Shown: positions 26,611 through 35,917 of the stretch, piece by piece
Layout of the letters: every line of letters begins with the position of its first letter
Numbering within the stretch: position 1 is the stretch's first letter
Source of the DNA: Streptococcus entericus DSM 14446
Lineage (GTDB): Bacteria; Bacillota; Bacilli; Lactobacillales; Streptococcaceae
DNA: 64,000 bases
Assembly: GCF_000380025.1 (NCBI RefSeq)
Contig: NZ_KB904155.1
Location: 1-64,000 of the forward strand
Direction of reading: 5' to 3'
Position numbers and translations under genes: made by a program
Notes under the pieces: model-generated
What the model was told of the DNA's origin: nothing
Seen by the model: only the letters and a program-made list of their open reading frames with translations
The model's database searches: none

Positions 26611-27179
26611 GTTAACACCTCAATATAGGATTGTAGTCGTTGCTCTACTTTGAACAGTTTCGCATAGTCAACTAATTTTTTCAGATTGACAGAATCACTC
26701 GCCATGTAACGCTTAAAGGCTGGTGCAATAATCTGAACGTCCATTTTATAAATAGGTCTCAGGCATTCCACGAGGCTTCGCTCCTGGTCATATACTCTAA
26801 TCAGTTGTCCAGGCTGTCTTACGATTTCTGTAACACCAACTTCATAATTTGACCTAACCACAATAGCCTTAATACCAGCGTCACGGACTCCTCGTGTATT
26901 TGTCCCAAAGGGAAAGGTCATGGTAGGCTCAAATGGAACGGTTAACGATAAACCGTGTAACCATAAGGCCATGTCTAAAGAAAAAATACCTTTTGGAAAC
27001 CGATACTGTAAACTATAATACTCGTCAATATAGGTATCCGGCAGACGATAAATTCCCCGTTCATCAGTCTCCAATATCCCTTCAGAGACTAATTGGTTGA
27101 CTGCTTTGTAGGATAAATTTCCTTGTTTAATGTCTCGAAAGGTAATAAAACCATCCGTCAGACCAATTGATTCAATCAC
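26607..27179 (-). CDS. abiEi: AbiEi antitoxin / autorepressor
   Basis: 190 aa from GTG 27179, 11 bases after AGGAGG. The GTG at 27191 gives 194 aa but abuts the AGGAG, so it cannot be served by it. The N-terminal winged helix (GFITFRDIKQGNLSYKAVNQ ... GIYRLPDTY) is the DNA-binding domain of AbiEi; the rest (FPKGIFSLDMALWLHGLSLT and on) is the antitoxin domain. In S. agalactiae AbiEi represses its promoter by binding inverted repeats; here a strong dyad overlaps the -10 region. The toxin is not contacted directly in type IV systems. Confidence 0.88.
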   Translation of the reverse strand: MIESIGLTDGFITFRDIKQGNLSYKAVNQLVSEGILETDERGIYRLPDTYIDEYYSLQYRFPKGIFSLDMALWLHGLSLTVPFEPTMTFPFGTNTRGVRDAGIKAIVVRSNYEVGVTEIVRQPGQLIRVYDQERSLVECLRPIYKMDVQIIAPAFKRYMASDSVNLKKLVDYAKLFKVEQRLQSYIEVLT

Positions 27180-27204
27180 AGCAACAGACACCTCCTAAAA
27201 AACT

Positions 27205-27254
27205 ATATGCTAACACTTTATATAAATGTTAGCATATCGTTCCCTATTTGTCAA
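27205..27254 (-). promoter_or_regulatory. abiE promoter with AbiEi-type operator
   Basis: Minus strand TTGACA (27254-27249), about 17 bp, then TAACAT as a -10 inside the dyad ATATGCTAACA / TGTTAGCATAT (27205-27215 and 27227-27237, 11-bp arms, 11-base centre). The promoter starts right after the stop of the upstream hydrolase gene, so abiE has its own control within the transfer operon. Confidence 0.75.
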
Positions 27255-27255
27255 T

Positions 27256-30141
27256 TTACTTCACCGTATAAGCAAAACTCATGGCTGCGTCAGGTCCACT
27301 AATCTTGCGGAAGGTGTAGTTTGGGTTGCCATTAATATTAGTCTCTGAAATGAGAAAAGACCCATCTGGATAAACCTTCTCCACAAAAGAAACATGTCCA
27401 TACTCGGCAGGTGTGCCGTGACTGCCACCCGCAAAGGAAATAATTGCTCCTGCACGAGGGGTTGAACCTGTTTCCCCACCAAGAGCTGCCGCTGACCTGA
27501 CCCAATCTTGTCCATTCCCCATGACAGAGGTAATAGAAATTTTCTCACCATTTCTGCCTTTGAGTTTAAGGCCAAGTTGGTTGATTCGGGCTGCGACACC
27601 CCAGGTACATTGACCAAAAGCATAACCCATACCGTCACCACCACCTGGGACTGAGTTGTCATAAAGGTCACCTTTGACTGCTTCTAGGGCAGCTGGATCA
27701 CTCTGAGCTGTCCCGCCATTTGGTTGGCTAAAGCCTTTTTCAATCTGATAATGCCATTCTGTCGCACGGGTTTGACGCTCGACCAGTTTATCGCCACTAT
27801 TGCCCTCCCAATAGATGAGAAAATCTTGAGCCAAACTAGCTGGACTACCAGTTTGCCCAAAGAACCCTTTCAACCAATTGGTATAGTAGGGATTATCCCC
27901 ATGAAGCATAAAATCTAACTGGAGCTCTAAATCATACCAGGGTTTTCCTTTTGTCTTGGCATACTCTAATAGTAGGGTATGTCTGCGAGAGCCATCTGCT
28001 GTATCCGTCCATTGCCCTAAACCAAGGCCGCGGTGAATAATATTTGGATAGCCACCATTGTATATTGCAGGTCCACCAAGTGATAACCAAGCAGGGTCGT
28101 CCCAAGAGGTTTCTGTTGCACCAACTGGTGGTGAAAGATAGTCTCCTTCTGCTCGTTTGGGGTTGATTCCTGATTCAACTGACCAGTTGCCTAAAATCGC
28201 TGCGATTGCTTGATTGGTAGCACCCTTAGCTTTCAGGTAAGTATAAATGGCCTTGGCACGTTCAAATTCATCACCTCCAAATTGACCGATATGAGGTAAA
28301 ATGGTCGTCTGGACTTGGACAACTTTTGGAAAATAGAAGGCTGGATTGACCGAGACTAAGAACTTTTCATCAGGGTCATATTTTTGATAGGAGACTTTTA
28401 GACCTGAACCGTCATTGGTCTGGCCAATAATCTCACCCGTGGATACCTTCTGCCCAGTTGCCAACCTCCCCGTGTGAATGCCATAAAGCCGTAGCTTGAC
28501 CTGACTGGCTTTCTTACCTGCTTCAATTATCACATCATCACCATCAACTTCAACTGTCCCATCTAAAGGAGCCACAATCACTTGTTCACTTGGAGCCTCA
28601 AGAATGATAAAGTCCTGTAAAGTAGGTTGACCGTCCAAATGGTAATAGCCATAGCGGTAGGACATGGAAAGACTATCGTCTTCTGATTGGCCATCAAAAG
28701 GGTTTTCTAATTCCTGTAAACTGGCATAAATGCCATCTTCTGATAATTCCTTGAGGTCCTCTTTTTGGTCCTCTGATAATTTGTAGGGAGGTTGGTCAAT
28801 CAGGTCAGACATAGCCTTTAAGCTAGAGCCTCCATTTAAGTCCTCCCACAAGTTAGAGAGGTAATCCTTAACCGTTAGGCTCGTGCCTGATTCCGTCGGC
28901 CCCCGGCCCAAATCATTGATTGGCACCAAACCTCCAACAGGTGAGGATAAGGTATAATCTTGAAACTGGACATTCATATAAGCCATGACTTCATCCACTT
29001 TCGTGTAATAGGTAATCCCCTTGTCATTGGTTTTGGTATGTGTGGCATCCTCCCAAGTCACATGGGTATAGGCCTTGGTCAATTCAAACTCGTCCTGTTG
29101 GATAAGGCTCTGACTGGCAAACCCTAAAAAGAATGCCATCATCAACAAAAGAAAACCCAAAATCCCTGAAACAAGCCAGGTCATCGGATTTGACACCACG
29201 GTAATGACAGCCTTGGTCAGACTTGAAACAACTGCCTTTACCATCTTAACCCTCGCTTTTAGGCTATGGGCTCGGCGAACAGCCTGTTTCTTGAAGCGAC
29301 TTATAAGGTCTTGGTTCTTCTTGTCTAAGGTCCAGCCCTTTCCTGCTCTCAGGTTTCTATACCGTTGCCTGGTGTTTCCTAGCCGCCTGATGACAAACCG
29401 ATGACTAGCCTGACCTGTTCTCATCAGAACCTTACCTGATTGCATCGTCGCTTTACCGTATCGCCTGACCTGATAGCTGGTGTCAATCAAGTCTTTGGCT
29501 CCAGCCAAGTCGTCATCTTGAGCTAGTAGCTGAAGGCTATCTTGGACCAACAAATGCCCCAGGTACTTGGGGAGTTTACTTGGTGCCTTAGAGGCCTTAG
29601 CCCGTTTAAGTGTCTGATACTCCTCCCTAGCTTGAAACACTTCTTTTTCTGCTTGTAGCTGGTCTAGGGACTTGTCTTTCTGATAGAAAAATCTGCCAAC
29701 CTTAGAGCGGGTTTCTCCTTGTGCTGATTGCTTCCGAACATCTTGTTTTCGCTGCTCCGTCACCATTTTGAAGTGCCTACGAGCCTGTTTGTGCCTTCTC
29801 TTTGCTTGAGGAAAACGATGTTCCCTTAACTCTTTTGAGGTTAGGTCATAGGGGTTAGCCGCTGATAGAACGTCCTCAAACTGATTTTGTGTTTCCCTTT
29901 GGTGGTCTGACCACTCTGACATAGCTTTCTGGATTGCCTCCTGATAAGAGACCTGATGGGGAGTTGCCGCCACCTTTTTGAGCTTTGGGAAATGGCTGAG
30001 GAGGACCGCCCGTCTACCGCTTACCTTTTTCAGTTCACGCTTAGCCTCTTGCCGTTTGAGCCGATAGGTCTTACGACCCGCCTTTAGGTTTGTTTTCTTC
30101 TCCTTGCGTGCTCGCTTCAATTCTTTCTTGCTCACTACCAC
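27256..30141 (-). CDS. VirB1-like cell-wall hydrolase (lysozyme-like + CHAP)
   Basis: 961 aa starting at GTG 30141, with AAAGGAGG 8 bases upstream. A very basic, cytoplasmic N-terminus (residues 1-310) is followed by one membrane helix near 325-350 (TWLVSGILGFLLLMMAFFLG). Outside come an M23-like beta domain near 520-600 (VIVAPLDGTVEVDGDDVIIE, GEIIGQTNDGSG), a phage-tail-type lysozyme domain near 630-790 (AILGNWSVESGINP with the catalytic Glu; GLGLGQWT) and a C-terminal CHAP amidase near 838-961 (GQCTWGVAAR with the Cys, YGHVSFVEKV with the His). It opens peptidoglycan for the conjugation channel. The long basic N-terminal domain is unusual and may bind DNA or coupling proteins. Confidence 0.88.
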   Translation of the reverse strand: MVVSKKELKRARKEKKTNLKAGRKTYRLKRQEAKRELKKVSGRRAVLLSHFPKLKKVAATPHQVSYQEAIQKAMSEWSDHQRETQNQFEDVLSAANPYDLTSKELREHRFPQAKRRHKQARRHFKMVTEQRKQDVRKQSAQGETRSKVGRFFYQKDKSLDQLQAEKEVFQAREEYQTLKRAKASKAPSKLPKYLGHLLVQDSLQLLAQDDDLAGAKDLIDTSYQVRRYGKATMQSGKVLMRTGQASHRFVIRRLGNTRQRYRNLRAGKGWTLDKKNQDLISRFKKQAVRRAHSLKARVKMVKAVVSSLTKAVITVVSNPMTWLVSGILGFLLLMMAFFLGFASQSLIQQDEFELTKAYTHVTWEDATHTKTNDKGITYYTKVDEVMAYMNVQFQDYTLSSPVGGLVPINDLGRGPTESGTSLTVKDYLSNLWEDLNGGSSLKAMSDLIDQPPYKLSEDQKEDLKELSEDGIYASLQELENPFDGQSEDDSLSMSYRYGYYHLDGQPTLQDFIILEAPSEQVIVAPLDGTVEVDGDDVIIEAGKKASQVKLRLYGIHTGRLATGQKVSTGEIIGQTNDGSGLKVSYQKYDPDEKFLVSVNPAFYFPKVVQVQTTILPHIGQFGGDEFERAKAIYTYLKAKGATNQAIAAILGNWSVESGINPKRAEGDYLSPPVGATETSWDDPAWLSLGGPAIYNGGYPNIIHRGLGLGQWTDTADGSRRHTLLLEYAKTKGKPWYDLELQLDFMLHGDNPYYTNWLKGFFGQTGSPASLAQDFLIYWEGNSGDKLVERQTRATEWHYQIEKGFSQPNGGTAQSDPAALEAVKGDLYDNSVPGGGDGMGYAFGQCTWGVAARINQLGLKLKGRNGEKISITSVMGNGQDWVRSAAALGGETGSTPRAGAIISFAGGSHGTPAEYGHVSFVEKVYPDGSFLISETNINGNPNYTFRKISGPDAAMSFAYTVK

Positions 30142-30142
30142 A

Positions 30143-32509
30143 TCAACCGCCTCCTTTAGAACCAGCCATCTTATCAGGGTCGGTGCTCATGAGGTCAAAG
30201 AGCTTGGTGTTGCTTGGAATCCGGTTCTTGAAGGGCACTACGGTATGACCTGCCTTAATGAGACCAGCCCCTCGCTCTGGATTGACCAGGTACTTCTCTA
30301 ACTCCTTGGAAAGGCCAAGGAGATGGACTAATTCTTCTCGGTCATTCTTGGCTTGTTTGAGAAGAATCATGAACTCACTATTGGCTAGAATCCGTCTGCC
30401 ATTAGCATCCAAAAGCAAGGTCTCCACGTTTTGGGTAATGCCTGTCGGAATAGCCCCATACTTACGCACACGGCTCCACAATTTGAAGAAGAAATTTGAC
30501 GCGTACTGATCCAGCAACAAGAGCTGCATTTCATCAAAATAAATCCAGGTGGTCTTACCCAATTGCTGGTTTTTTACCACCCGATTCCAGATTTGTTCAA
30601 AGACAACCATGAGGGCAATGGGCTTTAGGGCTTCTCCCAATTTTTTAACGTTATAGACCACAAAGTTACTATCTGGAGCACTATTGGTCCGATGGGCGAA
30701 CATATCCAAGGAGCCTTTGACATACAACTCCATATCAAGGGCTAAATTCTTAGCCTCTTGTTCGGGCTGGTAAGCCAAGACAAATACCCATTCTTCCAAG
30801 GTCGGCTCTTGGAAATGTTGGTAAGTCAAACGGGTCACTCGGTCGATGATTGACTTCTCCCGACCATCAATTGGTCGGTCAAGAAGTTTACCAATCCATG
30901 ACAACAGGAATTCAGATTTGAGTTTTACTGGATCATCATCAAAGCCATGACTAGATAAATCAAGCACATTCAGATAGGTCTGACTGTCAGGGGCAATGAC
31001 AATGGTTTCGCCACCAAAGGCTTGGCCAATGAGGCTATACTCGTTCTCAGGGTCAACCACGATGATTTCGGTGTTGAGGTCCCCCTCTCTAAGTTTGGTG
31101 GTTAGAATCTCATGCTTGGTTGCCATGCCCTTACCAGACCCTGACGTCCCAAGGATTAGTCCTGATGGTGTGTTTAGGGTCTTTCTGTCAATGGTGATGA
31201 TATTGTTTGAAATCTGATTCAAGCCATAATACTTCCCACCCCTATCCTGTAAATCAACAGAGGTCCAGGGAGACTGAACGGCAATATTTGAGGTTAAGAG
31301 GCTCCGTGAGACACCTTTTAAGAAGTTTTTCCCTAGAGGCAAAAGGGTGTTAAAGGCTACCTCCTGCATATAAGGCAAGGTATCAATAATCAAGTCATGT
31401 GAACCTGAAATTTGTTTCATGTCATCAAGAGCTTCCTTGAGTTGGTCAGGGCTCTCCGCCCAGAGGCCAATCAAAAAGACTGTTTCAAAAAGTTTGTCCC
31501 CGGTCTGGTTCATGGTCTTTAGGAGGTCATCTGCTTCATCAATAGTCGTCTCCAAGACATGGCCAACCTTGTCCAAGTAAATGCCAGACCGAGCCATTTT
31601 TTGTTGTTCCCCAATCTTTTGGGATTCCATGAGGGTTTTCTTGGTTCTGACCTTGGTGACAGCCTCCGACTTGGTAGCACCTTTGGCGTGTAAACTGATG
31701 ATCAACTCACGGTCTGCCTGCATGAGGTCTCTGATAAAGCCATCTCCTAACTCGGTTCCATAATCCCTGACATAGACAATTTGGAGGAATCGGTCATCCA
31801 CTCCGATATAGTCCTTATGCTTGAAATTCATGCTTTGAGGGGCAATAAAGTGTTTGGTCGATAGACCAGAAAGGGTCATCTCATCATAGGAGAAGGTCAG
31901 GTGGTCATCACCTCTAAGCATATCCGCCAAGAGATTGACCCGTTCAGCTCCCTCTAGGAAACTAAAGCTGGCATCAATCTCTGAAAATCCACTTTTGACA
32001 TACTCTCCTAGTTGTGAGAGGCTACGATGGGCTAATTTGGGCGATTTCTCCGCCTTACCAAAGGTCAAGAGTTTTATGGCTGTAAAGTTATTCTCCCCTG
32101 CCTCCAAGTTCTGGTTCATGGTCTGATTGAGTTCTTCTCGGTAGAGGTCGTAGCCATCCCCTTTTAAGGCATAAAGGACACCCTGGCGGAATTTTTCAAG
32201 GTTAATCTTACGATTGAAGAGGGTCAGTTGAAATTGGGTACGGTCATCTAGGGCATTGATTAGGTCTGAATACTTATCAACGATTGCCGCTTTATCATCA
32301 AGCCCAACTGTCTGATAGTTGACATCACCTAAGAGATAGGACTGTGAGTAATCATCTGGTGTAACTTGCATAAGGCCATTTTCAAAAAGGCTCTGGTAGG
32401 CAATGGTATTCACCGTTGTTGGTAGAAGTTCTTGTCTGAGAGCTTTCTTTTTATCCTTATTGGAAGGCTTTGATTGTGGTTTCGTCCAAGGTTTTTTTAG
32501 AAGGGACAT
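30143..32509 (-). CDS. virB4: VirB4-like conjugation ATPase
   Basis: 788-aa type IV secretion ATPase (ConE/TrsE/VirB4 family). Walker A is GTSGSGKG near residue 460 and Walker B TTWIYFDEMQLLLL near 655; arginine-finger type motifs follow. The N-terminal domain (DIGLxx-like contacts, EGAERVNLLADMLRGD) matches the family. AAGGAG lies 12 bases before the ATG. The start overlaps the PrgI gene by 53 bases and the stop TGA overlaps the next gene's ribosome site. It energises assembly and DNA transfer. Confidence 0.93.
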   Translation of the reverse strand: MSLLKKPWTKPQSKPSNKDKKKALRQELLPTTVNTIAYQSLFENGLMQVTPDDYSQSYLLGDVNYQTVGLDDKAAIVDKYSDLINALDDRTQFQLTLFNRKINLEKFRQGVLYALKGDGYDLYREELNQTMNQNLEAGENNFTAIKLLTFGKAEKSPKLAHRSLSQLGEYVKSGFSEIDASFSFLEGAERVNLLADMLRGDDHLTFSYDEMTLSGLSTKHFIAPQSMNFKHKDYIGVDDRFLQIVYVRDYGTELGDGFIRDLMQADRELIISLHAKGATKSEAVTKVRTKKTLMESQKIGEQQKMARSGIYLDKVGHVLETTIDEADDLLKTMNQTGDKLFETVFLIGLWAESPDQLKEALDDMKQISGSHDLIIDTLPYMQEVAFNTLLPLGKNFLKGVSRSLLTSNIAVQSPWTSVDLQDRGGKYYGLNQISNNIITIDRKTLNTPSGLILGTSGSGKGMATKHEILTTKLREGDLNTEIIVVDPENEYSLIGQAFGGETIVIAPDSQTYLNVLDLSSHGFDDDPVKLKSEFLLSWIGKLLDRPIDGREKSIIDRVTRLTYQHFQEPTLEEWVFVLAYQPEQEAKNLALDMELYVKGSLDMFAHRTNSAPDSNFVVYNVKKLGEALKPIALMVVFEQIWNRVVKNQQLGKTTWIYFDEMQLLLLDQYASNFFFKLWSRVRKYGAIPTGITQNVETLLLDANGRRILANSEFMILLKQAKNDREELVHLLGLSKELEKYLVNPERGAGLIKAGHTVVPFKNRIPSNTKLFDLMSTDPDKMAGSKGGG

Positions 32510-32819
32510 GGGTTCTTTTCTCCTTTTGGTGTAATGTTCTGATTGGCACGGTTAAGGCAAACCGTAAGCGATAAGTCAAATAATGTTCAAAGGCCAAATC
32601 GTTTGGACGATAGACCCCAAAAAGTAAGAGGGGAAGCGTGACGGTCAAGGTAAAACCATAGACAAACCAGTCCCCAAACTGCCAATAAACCAGGTTCAAA
32701 CCCAGCACTAATACAGTCAACACGAGGGCAGGAAAGACAAAAATGACTTGCCTCGTTGTAAAACCTAGCCAGGCCCTGTGTTGGTATTTTGAAATGTCCT
32801 TAAAGACACGAGTGTTCAT
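32457..32819 (-). CDS. PrgI-family type IV secretion membrane protein
   Basis: A 120-aa VirB3-like protein. Two membrane helices (about 24-44, FVFPALVLTVLVLGLNLVYW; 49-68) precede the family signature YRPNDLAFEHYLTYRLRF. It always neighbours VirB4, here with a 53-base overlap. AAGGAGG is 7-8 bases before the ATG. Confidence 0.85.
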   Translation of the reverse strand: MNTRVFKDISKYQHRAWLGFTTRQVIFVFPALVLTVLVLGLNLVYWQFGDWFVYGFTLTVTLPLLLFGVYRPNDLAFEHYLTYRLRFALTVPIRTLHQKEKRTHVPSKKTLDETTIKAFQ

Positions 32820-32838
32820 AAAAATCCTCCTTGATAAA

Positions 32839-32865
32839 AACGGAGCAGGTGACCTACTCCGTTAG
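32839..32865 (-). terminator. intercistronic hairpin with U-tract
   Basis: Minus strand AACGGAG and AGGT pair with ACCT and CTCCGTT, then TTTTATC, about 11 paired bases. It sits between the VirB6-like and PrgI genes, just before the PrgI AAGGAGG. Confidence 0.7.
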
Positions 32866-32890
32866 TTAATGTTATGGTCGCATTCACGTC

Positions 32891-33745
32891 TTACATGCCT
32901 AAGATACTTCTAGCTGTCCGCTGTGACCCAACCAAGGCAATAATCAGTAAGATGGCTTGAATAAGACCACCAAACATGATCGCTAAGGCTTGTCCAGATC
33001 CTGCTCCACCTGAAACGGCAATCTTACCAGCTGATTCAAATAGTGGGGTCAAGGAGACAATCAAGAAAATCATAATCCCCTGAATCCCATAAACCATAAT
33101 GTTCTTGAGGTAGCCAATACCGACACCTCGCCAGTCATCACTCAAAAAGGTTGGAAGGGTAAGAGGGGCAAAGGGCACCATGAGGTAGAGCTGGATAAAG
33201 CGAATGGTCACCATCAGATTCACCATCGCTGCACTCACCATTCTGACTAACCAAATCAGGAGGGCAAAGAAGGCAATAATCATCTTACCAACCACACCTG
33301 ACCCTTTTAGGCCTGACAAGGTATCATAGGTGGCTCCCCCTTCAGAAACAAGGCTGGCAATCTGGGTGAGAGCATGAGAGGCTAGACCAAGTATAGCCTC
33401 AACAATCACCGTGGTATTGGCCATCACTACCCCAACCATGATGTAACTGACAATCATCGGAGCAATGGCTTCAAAGGTCATGGCCCCGCCTGAATTGGCG
33501 ATTTTCTTAGCCATCTTAGAAAATTCTAGAATCATCACCACCGCTAGAATCGCAACACCAATGGGTTGCATGATGTTCTTAGTGATAGCGGTCATGTAAG
33601 ACCAGACCGTGGGGTTATACTCGGCCAAGGACTTGACCAAGTCCGCTGTTGATTCTAGGTCCACCGAAAAGCCTTCAAATAGACTATCTGAGTTCACCTT
33701 CTCAGACGTCAAAAAGACCAGGTGGGGCAAAAGTAGTTCCTTCAT
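32891..33745 (-). CDS. VirB6/TrbL-like polytopic membrane protein
   Basis: 284 aa from ATG 33745 (GTG 33748 also in frame; GAAGGAG upstream). About six membrane helices, for example IGVAILAVVMILEF, APMIVSYIMVGVVMA, MIIAFFALLIWLVRM, GIQGIMIFLIVSL and GGLIQAILLIIALVG. The central RFIQLYLMVPFAPLTLPTFL matches the conserved core of the CD1112/TrbL-type subunits found after VirB4/PrgI in Gram-positive ICEs. It should form the inner channel. Confidence 0.8.
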   Translation of the reverse strand: MKELLLPHLVFLTSEKVNSDSLFEGFSVDLESTADLVKSLAEYNPTVWSYMTAITKNIMQPIGVAILAVVMILEFSKMAKKIANSGGAMTFEAIAPMIVSYIMVGVVMANTTVIVEAILGLASHALTQIASLVSEGGATYDTLSGLKGSGVVGKMIIAFFALLIWLVRMVSAAMVNLMVTIRFIQLYLMVPFAPLTLPTFLSDDWRGVGIGYLKNIMVYGIQGIMIFLIVSLTPLFESAGKIAVSGGAGSGQALAIMFGGLIQAILLIIALVGSQRTARSILGM

Positions 33746-33765
33746 CACATCTTCTCTTCTCCTTC

Positions 33766-34008
33766 TTAAATGGTAATCTGGGTCACAAAGGCCCCAGCAG
33801 CACCAACCATAACGCCACCGACAATTTCTAGGATAGCGTTACGCACACCAGGACCTCCGTCCTTGATATTGGTTGAGAGGTTGATAATGCCCATGACGAC
33901 AAGAAAGGCTCCGACCGCAATCAAGCCTTTTTGAAGCAAGGCCATGGCCTGAGAAAACATGGAGCTGGCATCAACCCCATAGTAAAATCCGTTGATTTGT
34001 TTTAACAT
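33766..34008 (-). CDS. small pilin-like membrane protein (VirB2/Maff2-like)
   Basis: 80 aa with two hydrophobic helices (about 28-47, GLIAVGAFLVVMGIINL; 60-80, ILEIVGGVMVGAAGAFVTQI) separated by a short polar glycine-rich loop. This two-helix size and its place between VirD4 and VirB6 fit VirB2/TrbC-like or Maff2 proteins. AGAGG is 8 bases before the ATG. Whether it polymerises is unknown. Confidence 0.7.
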   Translation of the reverse strand: MLKQINGFYYGVDASSMFSQAMALLQKGLIAVGAFLVVMGIINLSTNIKDGGPGVRNAILEIVGGVMVGAAGAFVTQITI

Positions 34009-34030
34009 AAAAAATCCTCTTTTCTAATGG

Positions 34031-35917
34031 TTAAGCTGACCTCATCAAATCAGTTTCCAGACCAAGGTCTCTGATATGGTGTCCGGTCAAATCTAGTTGT
34101 TCTGGTTGGTTGGGGAACCCCTCAAGGTCCCACCACCACTCATCTCCCTCCTGGTCAGCTAGGAACTTCCAGTTGGGGTGTTGGGTTGGGTCAAATTTCT
34201 TGCCCTTAAACACAGGCATATTGGCAATGCGGACCAGGCATTCATCACGGCTCATTCGACCGACTTCATCAGGTGTCATAAGATCACGAGCAATTTTCTG
34301 ATGAGACAGAGAGCCTGAACCTGTTTGTCCAAAAGAACGGCTAGTGGTTCTGACATCAATGGTCTGTTTGCCAAGAAGGCCACTCATGAACTTAAAGGTT
34401 TCTTCATCGTTCCCACCCAAGTAGAGCAAACTGTCACAGTTACCTAGAATGGTTTTCCAGGCCTCTTTTTCCTTGTAGTTGCCCTGAAGTTGGGCAATGT
34501 TTTGAAGGATTGGCACAAGGCTAATGTTTCGAGAGCGGACTGTTGAGGTCAACTCTGCAAAATCAGGAATCTCACCGACATTGGCAAACTCGTCTAAGTA
34601 GCTCCTGACATGAATAGGCAGTTTTCCCTTAAAGTCCACATCAGCCTGACGGGTTAAGGTTGAAAAGACCGTTGAGAAAAAGAGGGCCGATAAAAACCTG
34701 AAGGTTGAATCATTGTCAGGAATCACCAGATAAACCATGGTCTTTTGGGTCCCCCAGTTTTTCATCTCTAAGGTGTCAATTTTGGTCAAGTCAATGACCG
34801 ATTGAATGTTAAAGAGGGCAAACTTGGCGGTGGTTACGGCAATCACACTATCAAGGGTCTTATCCTTATAGTTCTGAAAGTCAGCCCAATTTCGCATGGT
34901 GAAATTCTCTGTGCCATATCGTTTAGCGTATCGCTCAAACATGACCTCAAGGACACTTTTCTCAGCCTGGTCAGCTTTAGCCAGGAGCTTGATGAGCTTT
35001 GAAATCTCAGGGAATGACGGGTAGCGGCCGCGTCGCCGCCTTGCCTCCAAGTCCTGTTTCTCTTGGAGGTAGAGGCGGTCCCGCACTGCCTGAGATAACC
35101 TACTTTCCTCTATCAGCTCTTCTCTAGTCTTAGGTGGGTTATAGAAATCCACCAGGTAAGAGGCAAGAGCCCTGACCAAAGTCATCGAAGCCTCGTCCCA
35201 AAAAGGGTCACTACGAGAACCAGTCCCACGGGTATTGTTAAAATACACCGTCAGCATTCTGTTCAAATCATTTTCATTGTCCAGGTAGCGAAAAGGGTTG
35301 AATCCGTCTGTATTGGTCAGGTTTACCAGGTCCAAAATCTTAATTTGGTAGCCCTCTTTCAGAAAGAACTTACCCGTCTTTTGTGGCAAATGGTCCTTCG
35401 GGTCAACGACAATATTAGAGCAGTTAGCCTGAATCAGATTGGGTTTCACAAACCGAAAGGTCTTACCACTCCCTGAACCCCCGATGACAACCAAATTCTT
35501 GTTTCGGTCATATCTAGGCGACTTCTTTTCAAGAAGGGTCACCCGTAAGCCTCTCCCAAGAATCATGTCCATAAAAGGGTTCTTACTAGAAAATGGTTTC
35601 AGTTCCCTAGACAAACCAAATCTAGCTGAGCCGTACTCTTCTCCTTCACGGTAAACCTTAGCTCCCGTTGAGGCATAGAGATAGATTAGCCAGCTAGTTA
35701 CCAGTCCAAGCAAGAACCATAGACTAGACCTAGCTGTAAAAGAAAGATTCACGGGGTTCTTTATCAGCTCTTCTTGCCCATTTATGACAAGGTAAGCCCA
35801 ACGCTCAACTACTGGTAAATTGGTCAGCTGATCATAGAGCAGGCTCATGCGGTGACAGACATAGCCCAGAGCCAGTCCTAACATGGCAAAGACTATCTGT
35901 TTGGGACGATTGGTCAT
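34031..35917 (-). CDS. virD4: VirD4-type coupling ATPase
   Basis: 628-aa type IV coupling protein (TraG/TraD/PcfC family). Two N-terminal membrane helices (about 7-20 and 66-84), Walker A GGSGSGKTF near residue 146, Walker B SYLDEFANVGEIP near 438, and LQNIAQLQGNYKEKEAWKTI after it. It recruits the relaxase-DNA complex to the channel. It overlaps the PcfB-like gene by ATGA, with AAGGAGG upstream. The relaxase itself is not in the window. Confidence 0.93.
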   Translation of the reverse strand: MTNRPKQIVFAMLGLALGYVCHRMSLLYDQLTNLPVVERWAYLVINGQEELIKNPVNLSFTARSSLWFLLGLVTSWLIYLYASTGAKVYREGEEYGSARFGLSRELKPFSSKNPFMDMILGRGLRVTLLEKKSPRYDRNKNLVVIGGSGSGKTFRFVKPNLIQANCSNIVVDPKDHLPQKTGKFFLKEGYQIKILDLVNLTNTDGFNPFRYLDNENDLNRMLTVYFNNTRGTGSRSDPFWDEASMTLVRALASYLVDFYNPPKTREELIEESRLSQAVRDRLYLQEKQDLEARRRRGRYPSFPEISKLIKLLAKADQAEKSVLEVMFERYAKRYGTENFTMRNWADFQNYKDKTLDSVIAVTTAKFALFNIQSVIDLTKIDTLEMKNWGTQKTMVYLVIPDNDSTFRFLSALFFSTVFSTLTRQADVDFKGKLPIHVRSYLDEFANVGEIPDFAELTSTVRSRNISLVPILQNIAQLQGNYKEKEAWKTILGNCDSLLYLGGNDEETFKFMSGLLGKQTIDVRTTSRSFGQTGSGSLSHQKIARDLMTPDEVGRMSRDECLVRIANMPVFKGKKFDPTQHPNWKFLADQEGDEWWWDLEGFPNQPEQLDLTGHHIRDLGLETDLMRSA

